DNA of 64,000 nt from NCBI RefSeq assembly GCF_014931565.1, contig NZ_CP063353.1:3720001-3784000 (forward strand), written 5' to 3'. Origin of the DNA: Clostridium sp. 'deep sea'. Lineage in GTDB: Bacteria > Bacillota > UBA994 > PWPR01. Both the position numbers and the translations under genes were made by a program. This document shows, piece by piece, positions 25,656 through 35,219 of the stretch. The notes under the pieces are model-generated. The model was not told the origin of the DNA. It did not search any database and saw only the letters and a list, made by a program, of their open reading frames with translations. Position 1 is the first letter of the stretch, and every line of letters begins with the position of its first letter.

Positions 25656-26465
25656 GTGCTTAGATTACTAAGCGTTTCAACCTCTGGTTATTATAGTTGG
25701 AAAAACAGAACTCCTTCAAAACAAGCAGAGAGAAAAAAGAAGATCACTGAAGAAATTGTACAAATATACAATGAGAGCAAACAGATATATGGAGCTCCAA
25801 AGATAACTACTATACTTAATGCTAGAGGTTATAAGATAGCTGAAAAGACGGTAGGTAATTATATGAGAGAAGCAGGGATAAAAGCTATATGGGTAAGTTC
25901 ATATATAAAAACGACAATTGACCCTGACTTTGATTCTAAACTAAAGAATATTTTAGCTAGGCAATTTAACCCTAGTAGGCCTAATTCAGTTTGGGTTACA
26001 GATATAACATATGTATATACAATTGAAGGATTTGCTTATTTAATATCTATAATGGACTTATTTTCACGTAAAATAATTGGATGGCATATATCTAATAGCT
26101 TATGTACATCTGGTGTTATTAAAGCAATTCAAAAAGCCAAAATTAGCCGTAAGATTGATGAACCAGTAATTATTCATAGTGACCGTGGATGCCAATATAT
26201 TTCTGATGCTTACATTGCTGAAACTCCATCAAGTAGCTTTATACGCAGCTATTCTGCAAAAGCCACCCCTTGGGATAATGCATGTATAGAATCTTTTCAT
26301 GCCCTTATTAAAAGAGAGTGGCTTAATAGATTTGTTATTAAGCATATTAACCATGCTCACAAATTAGTTTTCGAGTATATAGAGTGCTTTTATAATACTA
26401 CTAGAATTCACAGCCATTGCAATATGATGTCACCACATGACTTTGAAAATAATATAGCTATCTAA
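25656..26465 (+). CDS. IS3-family OrfB (DDE transposase)
   Basis: 269 residues from the first in-frame ATG; the frame is open from the shift site at 25569. It has the HTH_21 region (ITEEIVQIYNESKQIYGAPK) and the rve integrase core with the triad D (WVTDITY), D (HSDRGCQY), E (CIESFHALIKRE). It is expressed mainly as OrfAB by -1 frameshifting in this family. No disruption is visible. Confidence 0.92.
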   Translation: MLRLLSVSTSGYYSWKNRTPSKQAERKKKITEEIVQIYNESKQIYGAPKITTILNARGYKIAEKTVGNYMREAGIKAIWVSSYIKTTIDPDFDSKLKNILARQFNPSRPNSVWVTDITYVYTIEGFAYLISIMDLFSRKIIGWHISNSLCTSGVIKAIQKAKISRKIDEPVIIHSDRGCQYISDAYIAETPSSSFIRSYSAKATPWDNACIESFHALIKREWLNRFVIKHINHAHKLVFEYIECFYNTTRIHSHCNMMSPHDFENNIAI

Positions 26466-26859
26466 TATTAAGGATTTTTTCGCTTTTAAGTTGTCCTTTT
26501 TCTTGACCTAGGACCACTCTAGAATACCTTATGACCGCTTTTTCTCTGTTTGGATACTCCATCATAATTACTAACTTATGAATTGCTGAAGCGATGTCTT
26601 GATGTAACTGCTTATTTGAGTCTTCAAATATTGCTGATGCTGCATGTAAATTCATCAACATTTTATTATATCTACATCGATAAGCGTCTTTATCAAGATT
26701 ATCAAATGCTATATTATTAGCATAATAAGCACCTTGACTTAATAACCCCCATGCTTTCTCCAGCTGTTTATCATGATTTTTCTTTACTGCTGTAAACACT
26801 ATAACATTTAATAATAGTGATATGACAAGTATAACTTTTATTACTCTTTTACTGCCCAT
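26458..26859 (-). pseudogene. 5' part of a membrane-protein gene split by the IS3 element
   Basis: 133 codons remain open, but the last 13 (KGQLKSEKILNIR) are read from the right end of the insertion sequence. The native part (120 residues) has one N-terminal membrane helix (VIKVILVISLLLNVIVF) and a helical extracytoplasmic domain. GGAGAATGTTAG precedes the ATG at 26859. Function unknown. The truncated product could still be made. Confidence 0.8.
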
Positions 26860-27134
26860 CTAACATTCTCCTTAAAATCACACCAAACTCTGGGGGATTA
26901 TTCTTTTAAATTAAATTAGCTACATCAGTTGAAATTAATATCTTTTTACTAACAACACCACAATCTTATTATATAGCATTAATTCTCTCAATCACAGAAA
27001 AATTTCAACGAAAAAAGCAAGAATATTACGGTATTCATTTGTCGTTAACTGTCAGATAGTTCTCCTTGCTTACTACCACCAATTGTGTTAGCATTGTGCT
27101 ATAAGTGATAGAAACTGATAGAAGGAGTGTTATT

Positions 27135-28421
27135 ATGAAATTATATGAAAGTGAAACAGTTGAATTAAAAGAAATCTATACACCTGATTTAAAAAAAGAA
27201 GTTATCGCCTTTGCAAATGCAAACGGTGGCATAATATATATTGGCGTACAAGATAGTGGAGAAATTATAGGTGTTGATAACGCTGACTTTGTAATGCAAC
27301 AAATTTCTAATTCTTTAAGAGATAGTATTAGACCTGATGTTTCTATGTTTACTAAAATTGAGTTGCTTCAAGAAGAGAATAAGTTTTTTGTTAAACTAAC
27401 TGTTAGTCAAGGCACAAAAAAGCCTTATTACCTATCAGATAAAGGACTTAAACCAACAGGTGTATATGTTAGAAGTGGAACTACATCTGCTCCAGTAACA
27501 GAAGATGCTATCCGTATGATGATAAAAATGACAGATGGAGATTCCTTTGAGGTAAATCGTTCTCTAGTTCAAGAGTTGACTTTTAATAGATTAAATGAAG
27601 AAATGCAAAAAAGAGATTTAGAATTTACTGAAGTTCAAATGAAATATTTAGGCATTTTTTCTTCTGATGATATTTACACAAATATGGGGTTACTTGTTTC
27701 AGACCAGTGTAAACACTCTATCAAATTTGCAATTTTCCAAGGCACAGACAAGCTAGTGTTTAAGGATAGAAAAGAGTTTACAGGTTCTCTATTTGCTCAA
27801 CTTACGGATGCCTATAAAGCCATTGACTTTTATAATGGTACAAAAGCGACCTTCCATGATTTATTACGCACAGATGAGAGAGATTATCCAGAAGACGCTG
27901 TTCGTGAAGCATTACTTAATGCCATTGTTCACAGGGACTATTCTTTTAGTGGTAGCACATTTATAAACCTTTACTCTGACCGGCTAGAAATTATCTCTAT
28001 AGGTGGGCTGGTATTTGGGTTATCATTAGAGGCAGCTATGCTGGGAGTATCTCAACCAAGAAATGAAAAATTAGCAAGCCTATTTTATCGAATGAAACTA
28101 ATTGAAGCATATGGAACCGGTCTTAGTAAGATAATCAGCTGCTATAAAGGTTTACCTGTACAACCTAAATTTGAAATTGTTGAAGGTGCCTTTAGAGTAG
28201 TTCTTCCTAATATGCATGCTCAAGTGTTAAGTGAAGAACATAGGAGGTACTTTCCAATAGTTAGACTGTTTGAAAGTAAAAAAGAAATTACTCGTTCTGA
28301 TATTGAAGAGGACTTAGGAATTGGTACAACACATGCAATTAATATGCTAAAAGAAATGCAAGAAAAAGAGCTAATTACAAAAATAGGTAGTGGTAGGATG
28401 ACGAGATATGTAATGAAGTAA
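27135..28421 (+). CDS. AlbA/Schlafen-type ATP-binding transcriptional regulator
   Basis: 428 residues. N-terminal AlbA_2 (Schlafen-like) domain (ESETVELKEIYTPDLKKEVI, AFANANGGIIYIGVQDSG), a middle HATPase_c_4 region (EDAVREALLNAIVHRDYS, GTGLSKIISCYKGLP) and a C-terminal winged helix (~370-428). GAAGGAG lies 7-8 bases before ATG 27135; the frame opens at 27105. Such proteins are common accessory regulators, sometimes in defence or stress loci. No partner gene is adjacent. Confidence 0.85.
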   Translation: MKLYESETVELKEIYTPDLKKEVIAFANANGGIIYIGVQDSGEIIGVDNADFVMQQISNSLRDSIRPDVSMFTKIELLQEENKFFVKLTVSQGTKKPYYLSDKGLKPTGVYVRSGTTSAPVTEDAIRMMIKMTDGDSFEVNRSLVQELTFNRLNEEMQKRDLEFTEVQMKYLGIFSSDDIYTNMGLLVSDQCKHSIKFAIFQGTDKLVFKDRKEFTGSLFAQLTDAYKAIDFYNGTKATFHDLLRTDERDYPEDAVREALLNAIVHRDYSFSGSTFINLYSDRLEIISIGGLVFGLSLEAAMLGVSQPRNEKLASLFYRMKLIEAYGTGLSKIISCYKGLPVQPKFEIVEGAFRVVLPNMHAQVLSEEHRRYFPIVRLFESKKEITRSDIEEDLGIGTTHAINMLKEMQEKELITKIGSGRMTRYVMK

Positions 28422-28542
28422 AATATATTTATACTTTAAATAAGTAGGTTGTAAAGCACCTAATAGGGAAAAACTACAGAGTTCCAGAGTTGTAATTTAA
28501 ATTATACGGTAAAGTAAAATATATTAAGTGAAAAATAAAAAG

Positions 28543-28592
28543 ACTTCCACACGAGTGATTAAATAATATAAAATTAAAGTGGGAGTTTTTTT
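28543..28592 (+). terminator. Intrinsic terminator
   Basis: ACTTCCAC (28543-28550) pairs with GTGGGAGT (28579-28586, one G-U pair), followed by seven T. It ends the AlbA-type regulator transcript. Confidence 0.7.
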
Positions 28593-28705
28593 ATGTCGCA
28601 CTTCATTTTGCAATTCATCATTTACATAAAAAAACATAAGATCACAAAAGAAAATGAGAAGTTAATAGTAAAAAGCAATACTACTTAAGTAAGGGGGTTT
28701 TGAGA

Positions 28706-30496
28706 TTGTCATCATTTTTAATTACAAACGTAGGTAGTACTACTACAAAAGCAATTCTAATAGAGAAAAAAGACGATGAGTATAGATTAGTAAATAGAGC
28801 AGAATCACCAACTACAGTTGAGCAACCCTTTGAAGATGTTACTATAGGTGTGAAAAATTCTATAAGTAAATTAAGTAAAATACTCAATAGAGAGTTATTG
28901 GCTAGTAGCAATAAAATTACTGCAGATAATATTGATTATTATACCTCTAGCAGTGCGGGGGGTGGTCTACAAGTATTAGTAATTGGCTTGTATAGTAAGG
29001 TAACAGCAGCTAGTGCCAGAAAAGCAGCTCTTGGAGCAGGGGCAATTTTACTTGATGTAATTTCAACTGATGATGACCGACCAATATATGATGTAATTGA
29101 TTCAATTCGCAATTCTCGTCCGGATATGATTTTACTAACTGGAGGTATTGATGGTGGAAGTATAGAATACGCATTAGAGTTTGCGGATATTATTAATTCT
29201 TCTAATCCTAAACCAAGATTTGGAGATGATGTTAAACTTCCTATTATTTATGCAGGCAATATAGATGCTGCAGATTATGTTAGAGATACTTTAGCTGATG
29301 ATTTTGATTTACATATTGTACCTAATCTTAGACCCACCTTAAATCGCGAGAATTTGGCACCTGCTCGTAACCAAATACATGAGCTATTTCTTAGCCATGT
29401 TATGAAGCAAGCACCAGGATATGGTAAGTTAAGCAAAAGTACTAAAGCATCTATTATGCCAACCCCTAAGGCTGTAGGAGCTATCATTACTAAATTAGCA
29501 GAACAGCAGGGTCTAAATATTTTAGGTATGGATATTGGTGGTGCTACAACAGATGTTTTTTCAGTGTTAAATAATGAATTTTATCGCACAGTAAGTGCTA
29601 ATATGGGCATGTCTTATAGCATTGGTAATGTTTTTGAAATATGTGGTTTTAAAAAAATTAAACAATGGTTGCCTTTTGATATTAGTAAAACTGAGTTAGC
29701 CGATAGGATTGCCACAAAAATGCTCTTTCCAACAACATTACCTGTGTCTCTTATAGAAATAATGGTTGAACAAGCCGTTGCTAGAGAAGCATTAAGAACT
29801 TCTATACAACATCACAGTGAGTTAATTACTGCATTGCCTAAACGAAAGACAGTGTTACAAGAAATTCTATCAACACAGGAAGAAAGAGTAGCTGAGTTTA
29901 TACATAATGAAAGTTTGTTAGACATGAATACAATTGGCTTGGTTATAGGTAGTGGAGGAGTTTTATCTCATGCTCCTAGAAGACAGCAAGCTGCTATGAT
30001 GTTAATGGATAGTTGTAATCTTATGGGAGTAACTAAGTTAGCTGTTGATAGTATATTTATGATGCCCCATTTAGGTGTTCTATCGCAACACTATCCTAAA
30101 ATAGCTTTAAATATTTTGATGAAGGACTGTTTTATTCCTTTAGGTACTGTAGTAACAGGCGATGGTGATAGTGCTATAAACAAACAGGTTTTAAGAATCA
30201 GTGGTCTTTTAGGTTCTAAAAGTTTAGTGGAAGATGTGTTCGCTGGAGAATTAAAGTTCTATGACTTGGGTGTAAATGAAACCGCTAAACTAACACTAGT
30301 ACCTGCTAGTAATATAGATATTGGCTCTGGTATGGGTAAATCAATAACAATTGAGGTGCAGGGTGGACGTGCAGGTTTTATTGTGGATATGAGAAAGACA
30401 ATAAATACTGATAATATTACTGAAGAGCAACTTAAACAATGGTTAACTCAAAGTGGTTCATTTACTAGTAAAGAAATAGAATCGATTAGCAATTAG
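28706..30496 (+). CDS. GlmL/MutL-family ATPase (orphan)
   Basis: 596 residues of the MutL/GlmL family (ASKHA ATPase fold). The N-terminal phosphate loop is ITNVGSTTTKAILIE, a second is ILGMDIGGATTDVFSV, and LLTGGIDGG and IGSGGVLSHAPRRQ fit the family. Relatives are encoded beside adenosylcobalamin-dependent aminomutases (glutamate, ornithine, lysine) and are thought to protect or reactivate them. No mutase lies nearby here. TTG 28706 is chosen because AAGGGGG is 8 bases away; TTG 28700 is only 2 bases from it. Confidence 0.85.
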   Translation: MSSFLITNVGSTTTKAILIEKKDDEYRLVNRAESPTTVEQPFEDVTIGVKNSISKLSKILNRELLASSNKITADNIDYYTSSSAGGGLQVLVIGLYSKVTAASARKAALGAGAILLDVISTDDDRPIYDVIDSIRNSRPDMILLTGGIDGGSIEYALEFADIINSSNPKPRFGDDVKLPIIYAGNIDAADYVRDTLADDFDLHIVPNLRPTLNRENLAPARNQIHELFLSHVMKQAPGYGKLSKSTKASIMPTPKAVGAIITKLAEQQGLNILGMDIGGATTDVFSVLNNEFYRTVSANMGMSYSIGNVFEICGFKKIKQWLPFDISKTELADRIATKMLFPTTLPVSLIEIMVEQAVAREALRTSIQHHSELITALPKRKTVLQEILSTQEERVAEFIHNESLLDMNTIGLVIGSGGVLSHAPRRQQAAMMLMDSCNLMGVTKLAVDSIFMMPHLGVLSQHYPKIALNILMKDCFIPLGTVVTGDGDSAINKQVLRISGLLGSKSLVEDVFAGELKFYDLGVNETAKLTLVPASNIDIGSGMGKSITIEVQGGRAGFIVDMRKTINTDNITEEQLKQWLTQSGSFTSKEIESISN

Positions 30497-30510
30497 AGAG
30501 GAGGGAAAAG

Positions 30511-31509
30511 ATGATACAGGAATTGGAATATGATTACAGGGGAGCTCTTTGTATGCATGCAAAAAGTGATTTAAAAAATTCATTAGGATTATTAAGTAAT
30601 ATTGAAGAAGATAACAATTGGTATACAGAGCTCCCAAACTTACTTGGTTTATCTATTTTCAACTTTATCCCCCAGGAATCAATTACTCTTAAAGAAAAAA
30701 TGTCAACATCAAACCATTACATGATGTCCTTTTGCATAGGTGAAAGATTTGAATGGTCACTTGCAGATAGTCTTAGCAAACATTTAACAATTGAACATAA
30801 TGAAACCTGTATCATGACCTGTGGTACAGAGCGATGCATTAGTACATATGATGAAGGCCTGAAATATCACGGAATTGGAGTTTTTTTTAATCCTTCTAGG
30901 ATACAGATTGTTGCCGACTGCTTAAAATGCGAGAACGCCATCAACAGCTTTAAAAGCCTTTCAAACGGATTGAATAGATATACCATTACTCCTCATATTC
31001 ATGCTATTCTTTCGCAGATTGTTAACTGTAATATATATGGTCGTTTAAGATATCTTTATCTTGAGGCAAAGCTACTCGAGCTTATTGCCGTGTATTTAGA
31101 TGAAATAGTATGTCAACGTAACGATAAATTGCCTGACTTGTCGCTGTCAAAAGATGATTTGTTTGCTCTAAAACATGCTAAAGATGTACTGGATAAAACC
31201 TTTGTGCATCCCTTGACTCTTGCCAAACTATCTAAAATGGTATACCTTAATGAATATAAGTTGAAAACAGGATTTAAACTGCGATATGGGCAGACTGTTT
31301 ATGGTTACGTTCGAGAAAAACGCATGGAACTGGCTCGAATATTGATTGAACAACGGCGTTTTAAGGTTAGCGATATTGCTGGAATGGTAGGCTATGCAAA
31401 TACTAGCCATTTTATTTCCGCATTTAGCAAGAAATACGGCGTAACTCCAGGAAAATTTGCTAGAGAGGAAACATCCGGTCGTTTAAGCTCCACACACATT
31501 AAAATATAA
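30511..31509 (+). CDS. AraC-family regulator of the ABC pair
   Basis: 332 residues, with a non-conserved N-terminal sensor domain and a C-terminal AraC HTH pair (LTLAKLSKMVYLNEYKLKTGF, VSDIAGMVGYANTSHFISAF, then KKYGVTPGKFA). GAGAGGAGG precedes the ATG. It lies just before the exporter-type ABC genes, as in YbtA-YbtPQ and related iron-uptake loci. Two 14-base direct repeats lie upstream of the ABC promoter at its expected binding position. Confidence 0.9.
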   Translation: MIQELEYDYRGALCMHAKSDLKNSLGLLSNIEEDNNWYTELPNLLGLSIFNFIPQESITLKEKMSTSNHYMMSFCIGERFEWSLADSLSKHLTIEHNETCIMTCGTERCISTYDEGLKYHGIGVFFNPSRIQIVADCLKCENAINSFKSLSNGLNRYTITPHIHAILSQIVNCNIYGRLRYLYLEAKLLELIAVYLDEIVCQRNDKLPDLSLSKDDLFALKHAKDVLDKTFVHPLTLAKLSKMVYLNEYKLKTGFKLRYGQTVYGYVREKRMELARILIEQRRFKVSDIAGMVGYANTSHFISAFSKKYGVTPGKFAREETSGRLSSTHIKI

Positions 31510-31563
31510 TAATATAAAAATACATTCGTTATATAATATTAAAGAATATTTATGTACTTTGTT

Positions 31564-31589
31564 CCGCCTATTTAAGGCGGTTTTTTTTT
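31564..31589 (+). terminator. Intrinsic terminator after araC-type gene
   Basis: CCGCCT (31564-31569) pairs with AGGCGG (31575-31580), followed by nine T. It isolates the AraC gene from the ABC operon. Confidence 0.85.
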
Positions 31590-31590
31590 A

Positions 31591-31653
31591 TCCCGATTGG
31601 GGTATTTAAAACTCCAGATTGGGGTACAAAGCCTAATCTCACACCAGTATAAT
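31591..31653 (+). promoter_or_regulatory. AraC half-site pair and promoter of ABC operon
   Basis: TCCnGATTGGGGTA occurs at 31591-31604 and 31613-31626, exactly 22 bp (two helical turns) apart, on one face of the DNA. A TATAAT is at 31648-31653 and the second repeat abuts the expected -35 position, where no good -35 hexamer is seen. This is the layout of an AraC-activated promoter. Confidence 0.75.
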
Positions 31654-31664
31654 AGAGTCATTAA

Positions 31665-31680
31665 GTTAGTTTAGCCTAAC
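31665..31680. promoter_or_regulatory. 16-bp palindromic operator-like site (copy 1)
   Basis: GTTAGTTTAGCCTAAC lies just downstream of the -10 box of the ABC operon, a position where a bound repressor would block transcription. The same site with one base changed is at 36148-36163. The TTAG…CTAA arms recall DtxR/IdeR metal-regulator boxes, but spacing differs, so the binding protein is not identified. Confidence 0.6.
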
Positions 31681-31703
31681 ATTTAGAAAGGAAGTGATGA
31701 TTC

Positions 31704-33479
31704 TTGACAGAAAAACATAACCCGCTTACGGGCATTATTGATTTTGCTGGTCAGAAAAAAAACATTATGATTGGGTCGGTGTTATTAGCTGTCTTAAGTG
31801 TACTGTTTGGGCTTGTGCCCTACTATGCAGTTTCAAAACTACTGATTGGCATTCTGGATAGTAGTAATAAGTCACTGCAATTTATTCTGCTATGGGTAGG
31901 GATAGCGATTATAGGGTTTATTCTCAAGATTGTTTTGTATGGGCGAGCTACTCTCTTGTCACACAAAGCTGCCTTCGAGATTTTAAAGAATATTCGCAGT
32001 GCTATCGCAGGTAAGTTGGCTCGGACCTCCATGGGATATCTACAAAGCAAGCCATCAGGGGAATTTAAACAACTTATTGTGGATGAGGTTGAGAAGTTAG
32101 AGTATCCTCTTGCCCATGCTATTCCCGAATTTACCAGTAACCTACTAGGACCAATTATTATTGCGGCTTATTTGTTTACTGTTGACTGGCGCATTGCGCT
32201 CCTTGCGCTTTCAAGTATTCCTGTGGGTTTTTTGATATACATGTTAATGATGGTTGGCCGAGGTACCATGTATGAGAATTTTATTGAGGCCAACGCCCAT
32301 ATGAACGCAACGGTAGTGGAGTACATCAATGGTATTGAGGTAATTAAATCTTTTAACCAGACAGCTTCCTCCATGAAACGTTATGAGAATGCCGTCACTA
32401 ATTTCCATGACTTAACAGTTAAATGGTATAAACATTGCTGGCCGTATCTTAGTGGCTATGCCGTAGTTATGCCCTCTGGAATTGCCGCGGCACTGCCTGT
32501 GGGTACGTTACTGTTAGCTAGGGGTTCTTTAGGGCTTAGTGCATTTTTGACTGGTATTATTTTAACACTTGGATTGGTGGGCCCTATTATGAAACTGGTT
32601 GAGTTCTCAGATAATTTGGTGACTATCATGGACACTGAAACTAAAATTCATACTATGCTTAGTACAGAAGAACTCCCCCAACCTGAAAAGCCTGTAAAGC
32701 TTAATAGTTATGATGTTGTATTTCAAGATGTTCAATTTTCATATGGAAAGGAGCAAGTCTTAAAGGGCATATCCTTTATGGCAAGAGCTGGAACTATAAC
32801 AGCCGTTGTTGGGCCGTCTGGCTCTGGAAAGTCTACGATTGCTCGATTACTGGCTCGCTTTTGGGATGTTGAGGATGGAGAAGTTACGCTAGGAGGTGTC
32901 AATATCAAGGAGATGCCCGTTTCCCAGCTTATGGACTGCATCAGCTATGTGTCACAGGAAAACTTTTTACTAGATATGAGTATTGAGGAGAATATTCGTA
33001 TTGGCAAACCTACCGCAACTAAGATGGAAATTGAGTCAGCTGCTGAAAAGGCTGGCTGTGCTGAATTTATTGGTCGTTTTCCCGAAGGTTATGCTACCCG
33101 TGTAGGAGACGCAGGCGACCGATTATCTGGAGGTGAACGTCAGCGAATAGCGATAGCAAGAGCAATTTTGAAGAACGCACCTATTGTATTACTGGATGAG
33201 GCTACAGCCTTTACTGATCCAGAAAATGAGAATAAAATCCAGACCTCCATTGGTAATCTTGTAAAGGGTAAAACTCTAATTATAATTGCTCACCGGCTTT
33301 CAACGATCATGTATGCGGACAACATTTTGGTTGTAAAAGATGGGAAAGTCAAATCACAAGGTACTCATGAAGAACTGCTGCAATCATCGCAGTTATATCA
33401 AAACATGTGGCAGGAACACATTGAAGCAATAGAATGGAGTATGAAGGAGGAGGTGCAAGGGTATGTGGAAAGTTGTTAA
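31704..33479 (+). CDS. Exporter-type ABC transporter, half 1 (YbtP/IrtA-like)
   Basis: 591 residues with six membrane helices in the first ~310 residues and an ATPase domain (Walker A GPSGSGKST, signature LSGGERQR, Walker B IVLLDEATAF, H-loop IAHRLST). It forms a heterodimer with the next gene. Note the D-loop/B segment reads EATAFTDPENE. TTG start at 31704 with AAGGAAGTGATG upstream. In gene order (AraC, ABC, ABC) it resembles Ybt/Irt siderophore or metal importers with exporter fold; substrate is inferred, not shown. Confidence 0.88.
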   Translation: MTEKHNPLTGIIDFAGQKKNIMIGSVLLAVLSVLFGLVPYYAVSKLLIGILDSSNKSLQFILLWVGIAIIGFILKIVLYGRATLLSHKAAFEILKNIRSAIAGKLARTSMGYLQSKPSGEFKQLIVDEVEKLEYPLAHAIPEFTSNLLGPIIIAAYLFTVDWRIALLALSSIPVGFLIYMLMMVGRGTMYENFIEANAHMNATVVEYINGIEVIKSFNQTASSMKRYENAVTNFHDLTVKWYKHCWPYLSGYAVVMPSGIAAALPVGTLLLARGSLGLSAFLTGIILTLGLVGPIMKLVEFSDNLVTIMDTETKIHTMLSTEELPQPEKPVKLNSYDVVFQDVQFSYGKEQVLKGISFMARAGTITAVVGPSGSGKSTIARLLARFWDVEDGEVTLGGVNIKEMPVSQLMDCISYVSQENFLLDMSIEENIRIGKPTATKMEIESAAEKAGCAEFIGRFPEGYATRVGDAGDRLSGGERQRIAIARAILKNAPIVLLDEATAFTDPENENKIQTSIGNLVKGKTLIIIAHRLSTIMYADNILVVKDGKVKSQGTHEELLQSSQLYQNMWQEHIEAIEWSMKEEVQGYVESC

Positions 33480-35208
33480 AAAAGTATTGGATTTGTCTGA
33501 AAAATTGGCAGTCCGAATTCGCTGGGGTTTCTTCTTTAGTTTTGTAGACGCAATTTTTGAAGTGGCACCCTTTGCTGCAATTATCTACGTGTTTCTTCAA
33601 ATCCAAAACAAAAAAATTCTAACCTCTTCTGATTCATGGATTTGTGCAGGGATATTGATTGTAGGAATCATTGGTCGGATCCTGTTTAAGTATTTGGTTT
33701 ACAGGTATCAAAGTGCCACAGGCTACGCGGTGATTGCAAAACAGCGTATTATCATTGGCGACCGTTTGCGTCGGGTTCCAATGGGATTTTTTAATAAAAA
33801 TAGCCTTGGTGAAATAACCACTACTGTAACAACAGATTTAAATTTTCTAGAAATGTACGCAATGCATATACTTGATAAGGTAGTAAATGGCTTTATTAGT
33901 GTGCTGGTTATGAGCATATTTCTGTTTCTATTTGACTGGCGAATGGGCATCGTTTTTTTGATTGGACTGTTTGCCTCCATGTTTGTGTATCGGGCAATGC
34001 AAAAACAAATGATTGCGGCTTCCATGAAGCAAAAGCAAGCGCAGGCTGAGGTAGTTGCCGCTACTTTAGAATATGTGCAAGGCATATCGGTTATTAAGTC
34101 TTTTAACCTTACCGGAGAGCAGGCACGTCGAGCGGAGAAAGCCTTCACAAAACACAGTGAAGCATCATATTACATTGAAAAAACTTTCATTCCTCTGTTT
34201 AGCCTATATAGCATTTGTTTTAAAATTGCCTGTGGTGTAATTCTGGTACTGGCTCCTATGTTGGCTATTAGCGGTGAAATGACATTGGTTAAAATGCTAA
34301 CTGCTGTAATTGCAACTTTTACACTATACACACCTATTGAGATTATGGGTAGTTTAACATCAATGGTGCGTTTAATGGAAGCATCGTTGAACCGCGTGGA
34401 GCGTGTTAAAAATGTGCCTTTAATTGATGAGGGGGTTAAAACAGAACCGCTTTCTTGTTATGATATTGCTTTTGAAAATGTATTCTTTTCTTATGATGGT
34501 AAAGAGAATGTTATCAAAGACTTAAGCTTTATTGCTCCAGAGAATAGCATGACTGCAATTGTTGGTGCATCTGGTTGTGGAAAAACTACAGTGACCAGGC
34601 TAATAGCCCGATTCTGGGATGTACAGTGTGGTAGCGTTAAAGTTGGTGGTGTAGATGTAAAGGATATGAGCTGTGATGGACTTTTACAGAATATTAGTAT
34701 GGTCTTTCAGAATGTCTATCTTTTTAATGATACCATCGAAAATAATATTAAGTTTGGTAGACCTAACGCCTCTCATGAGCAGGTAGTAGAGGTATCAAAA
34801 AAGGCTAGATGCCATGATTTTATAATGGAACTTCCTAACAAATATAACACCATGTTGGGTGAGAATGGTGCAAATCTCTCAGGTGGAGAACGTCAGCGTA
34901 TTTCTATTGCTCGGGCAATTTTAAAGGATGCACCTATCATTTTGCTTGATGAGGCGACAGCCAGTGTTGATCCAGAAAACGAAAATTATATTCAAAGAGC
35001 CATCAATGAGTTGGTAAAAAATAAAACACTGGTAGTTATAGCCCACCGCTTATCAACAGTACGCAACGCTGATCAGATTATTGTAATGGACGAGGGGCGA
35101 TTGACTGAAAGTGGAACCCATGAGGAATTGCTTTCTAGGCCGGGAATATACAATAACTTCTGGCAGATAAGGCAAGATGCAAGAAACTGGAAAATTAATC
35201 AAAAATAA
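33463..35208 (+). CDS. Exporter-type ABC transporter, half 2 (YbtQ/IrtB-like)
   Basis: 581 residues, same domain order as half 1: membrane domain (~1-310) then ATPase with Walker A GASGCGKTT, signature LSGGERQR, Walker B IILLDEATASVDPENE. It overlaps the previous gene by 17 bases, so translation is coupled. The GGAGGAGG ribosome binding site lies within the end of half 1. The pair probably carries an iron- or metal-chelate across the inner membrane. Confidence 0.88.
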   Translation: MWKVVKKVLDLSEKLAVRIRWGFFFSFVDAIFEVAPFAAIIYVFLQIQNKKILTSSDSWICAGILIVGIIGRILFKYLVYRYQSATGYAVIAKQRIIIGDRLRRVPMGFFNKNSLGEITTTVTTDLNFLEMYAMHILDKVVNGFISVLVMSIFLFLFDWRMGIVFLIGLFASMFVYRAMQKQMIAASMKQKQAQAEVVAATLEYVQGISVIKSFNLTGEQARRAEKAFTKHSEASYYIEKTFIPLFSLYSICFKIACGVILVLAPMLAISGEMTLVKMLTAVIATFTLYTPIEIMGSLTSMVRLMEASLNRVERVKNVPLIDEGVKTEPLSCYDIAFENVFFSYDGKENVIKDLSFIAPENSMTAIVGASGCGKTTVTRLIARFWDVQCGSVKVGGVDVKDMSCDGLLQNISMVFQNVYLFNDTIENNIKFGRPNASHEQVVEVSKKARCHDFIMELPNKYNTMLGENGANLSGGERQRISIARAILKDAPIILLDEATASVDPENENYIQRAINELVKNKTLVVIAHRLSTVRNADQIIVMDEGRLTESGTHEELLSRPGIYNNFWQIRQDARNWKINQK

Positions 35209-35219
35209 AGGAACTTAAC

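Larger units (their letters stand above)
25231..26498 (+). mobile_element. IS3-family insertion sequence (IS150-like), 1268 bp
   Basis: Two overlapping-frame transposase genes lie between imperfect terminal inverted repeats: the left end reads GACAGGTTAAATACGAAAA and the right end, on the other strand, GGACAACTTAAAAGCGAAAA. The target duplication TTT is at 25228-25230 and 26499-26501. Removing the element plus one TTT restores an open frame across the junction on the minus strand, which fixes the boundaries. The catalytic triad is intact, so the element may be active. Confidence 0.88.

Noticed and set aside
27135-28421. Schlafen-type defence system
   Set aside because: AlbA_2/Schlafen-like regulators are common and no nuclease, toxin or other defence partner lies nearby.
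33723-34148. 141-codon minus-strand ORF inside ABC half 2
   Set aside because: Antisense shadow of a well-defined transmembrane domain; no start signals.
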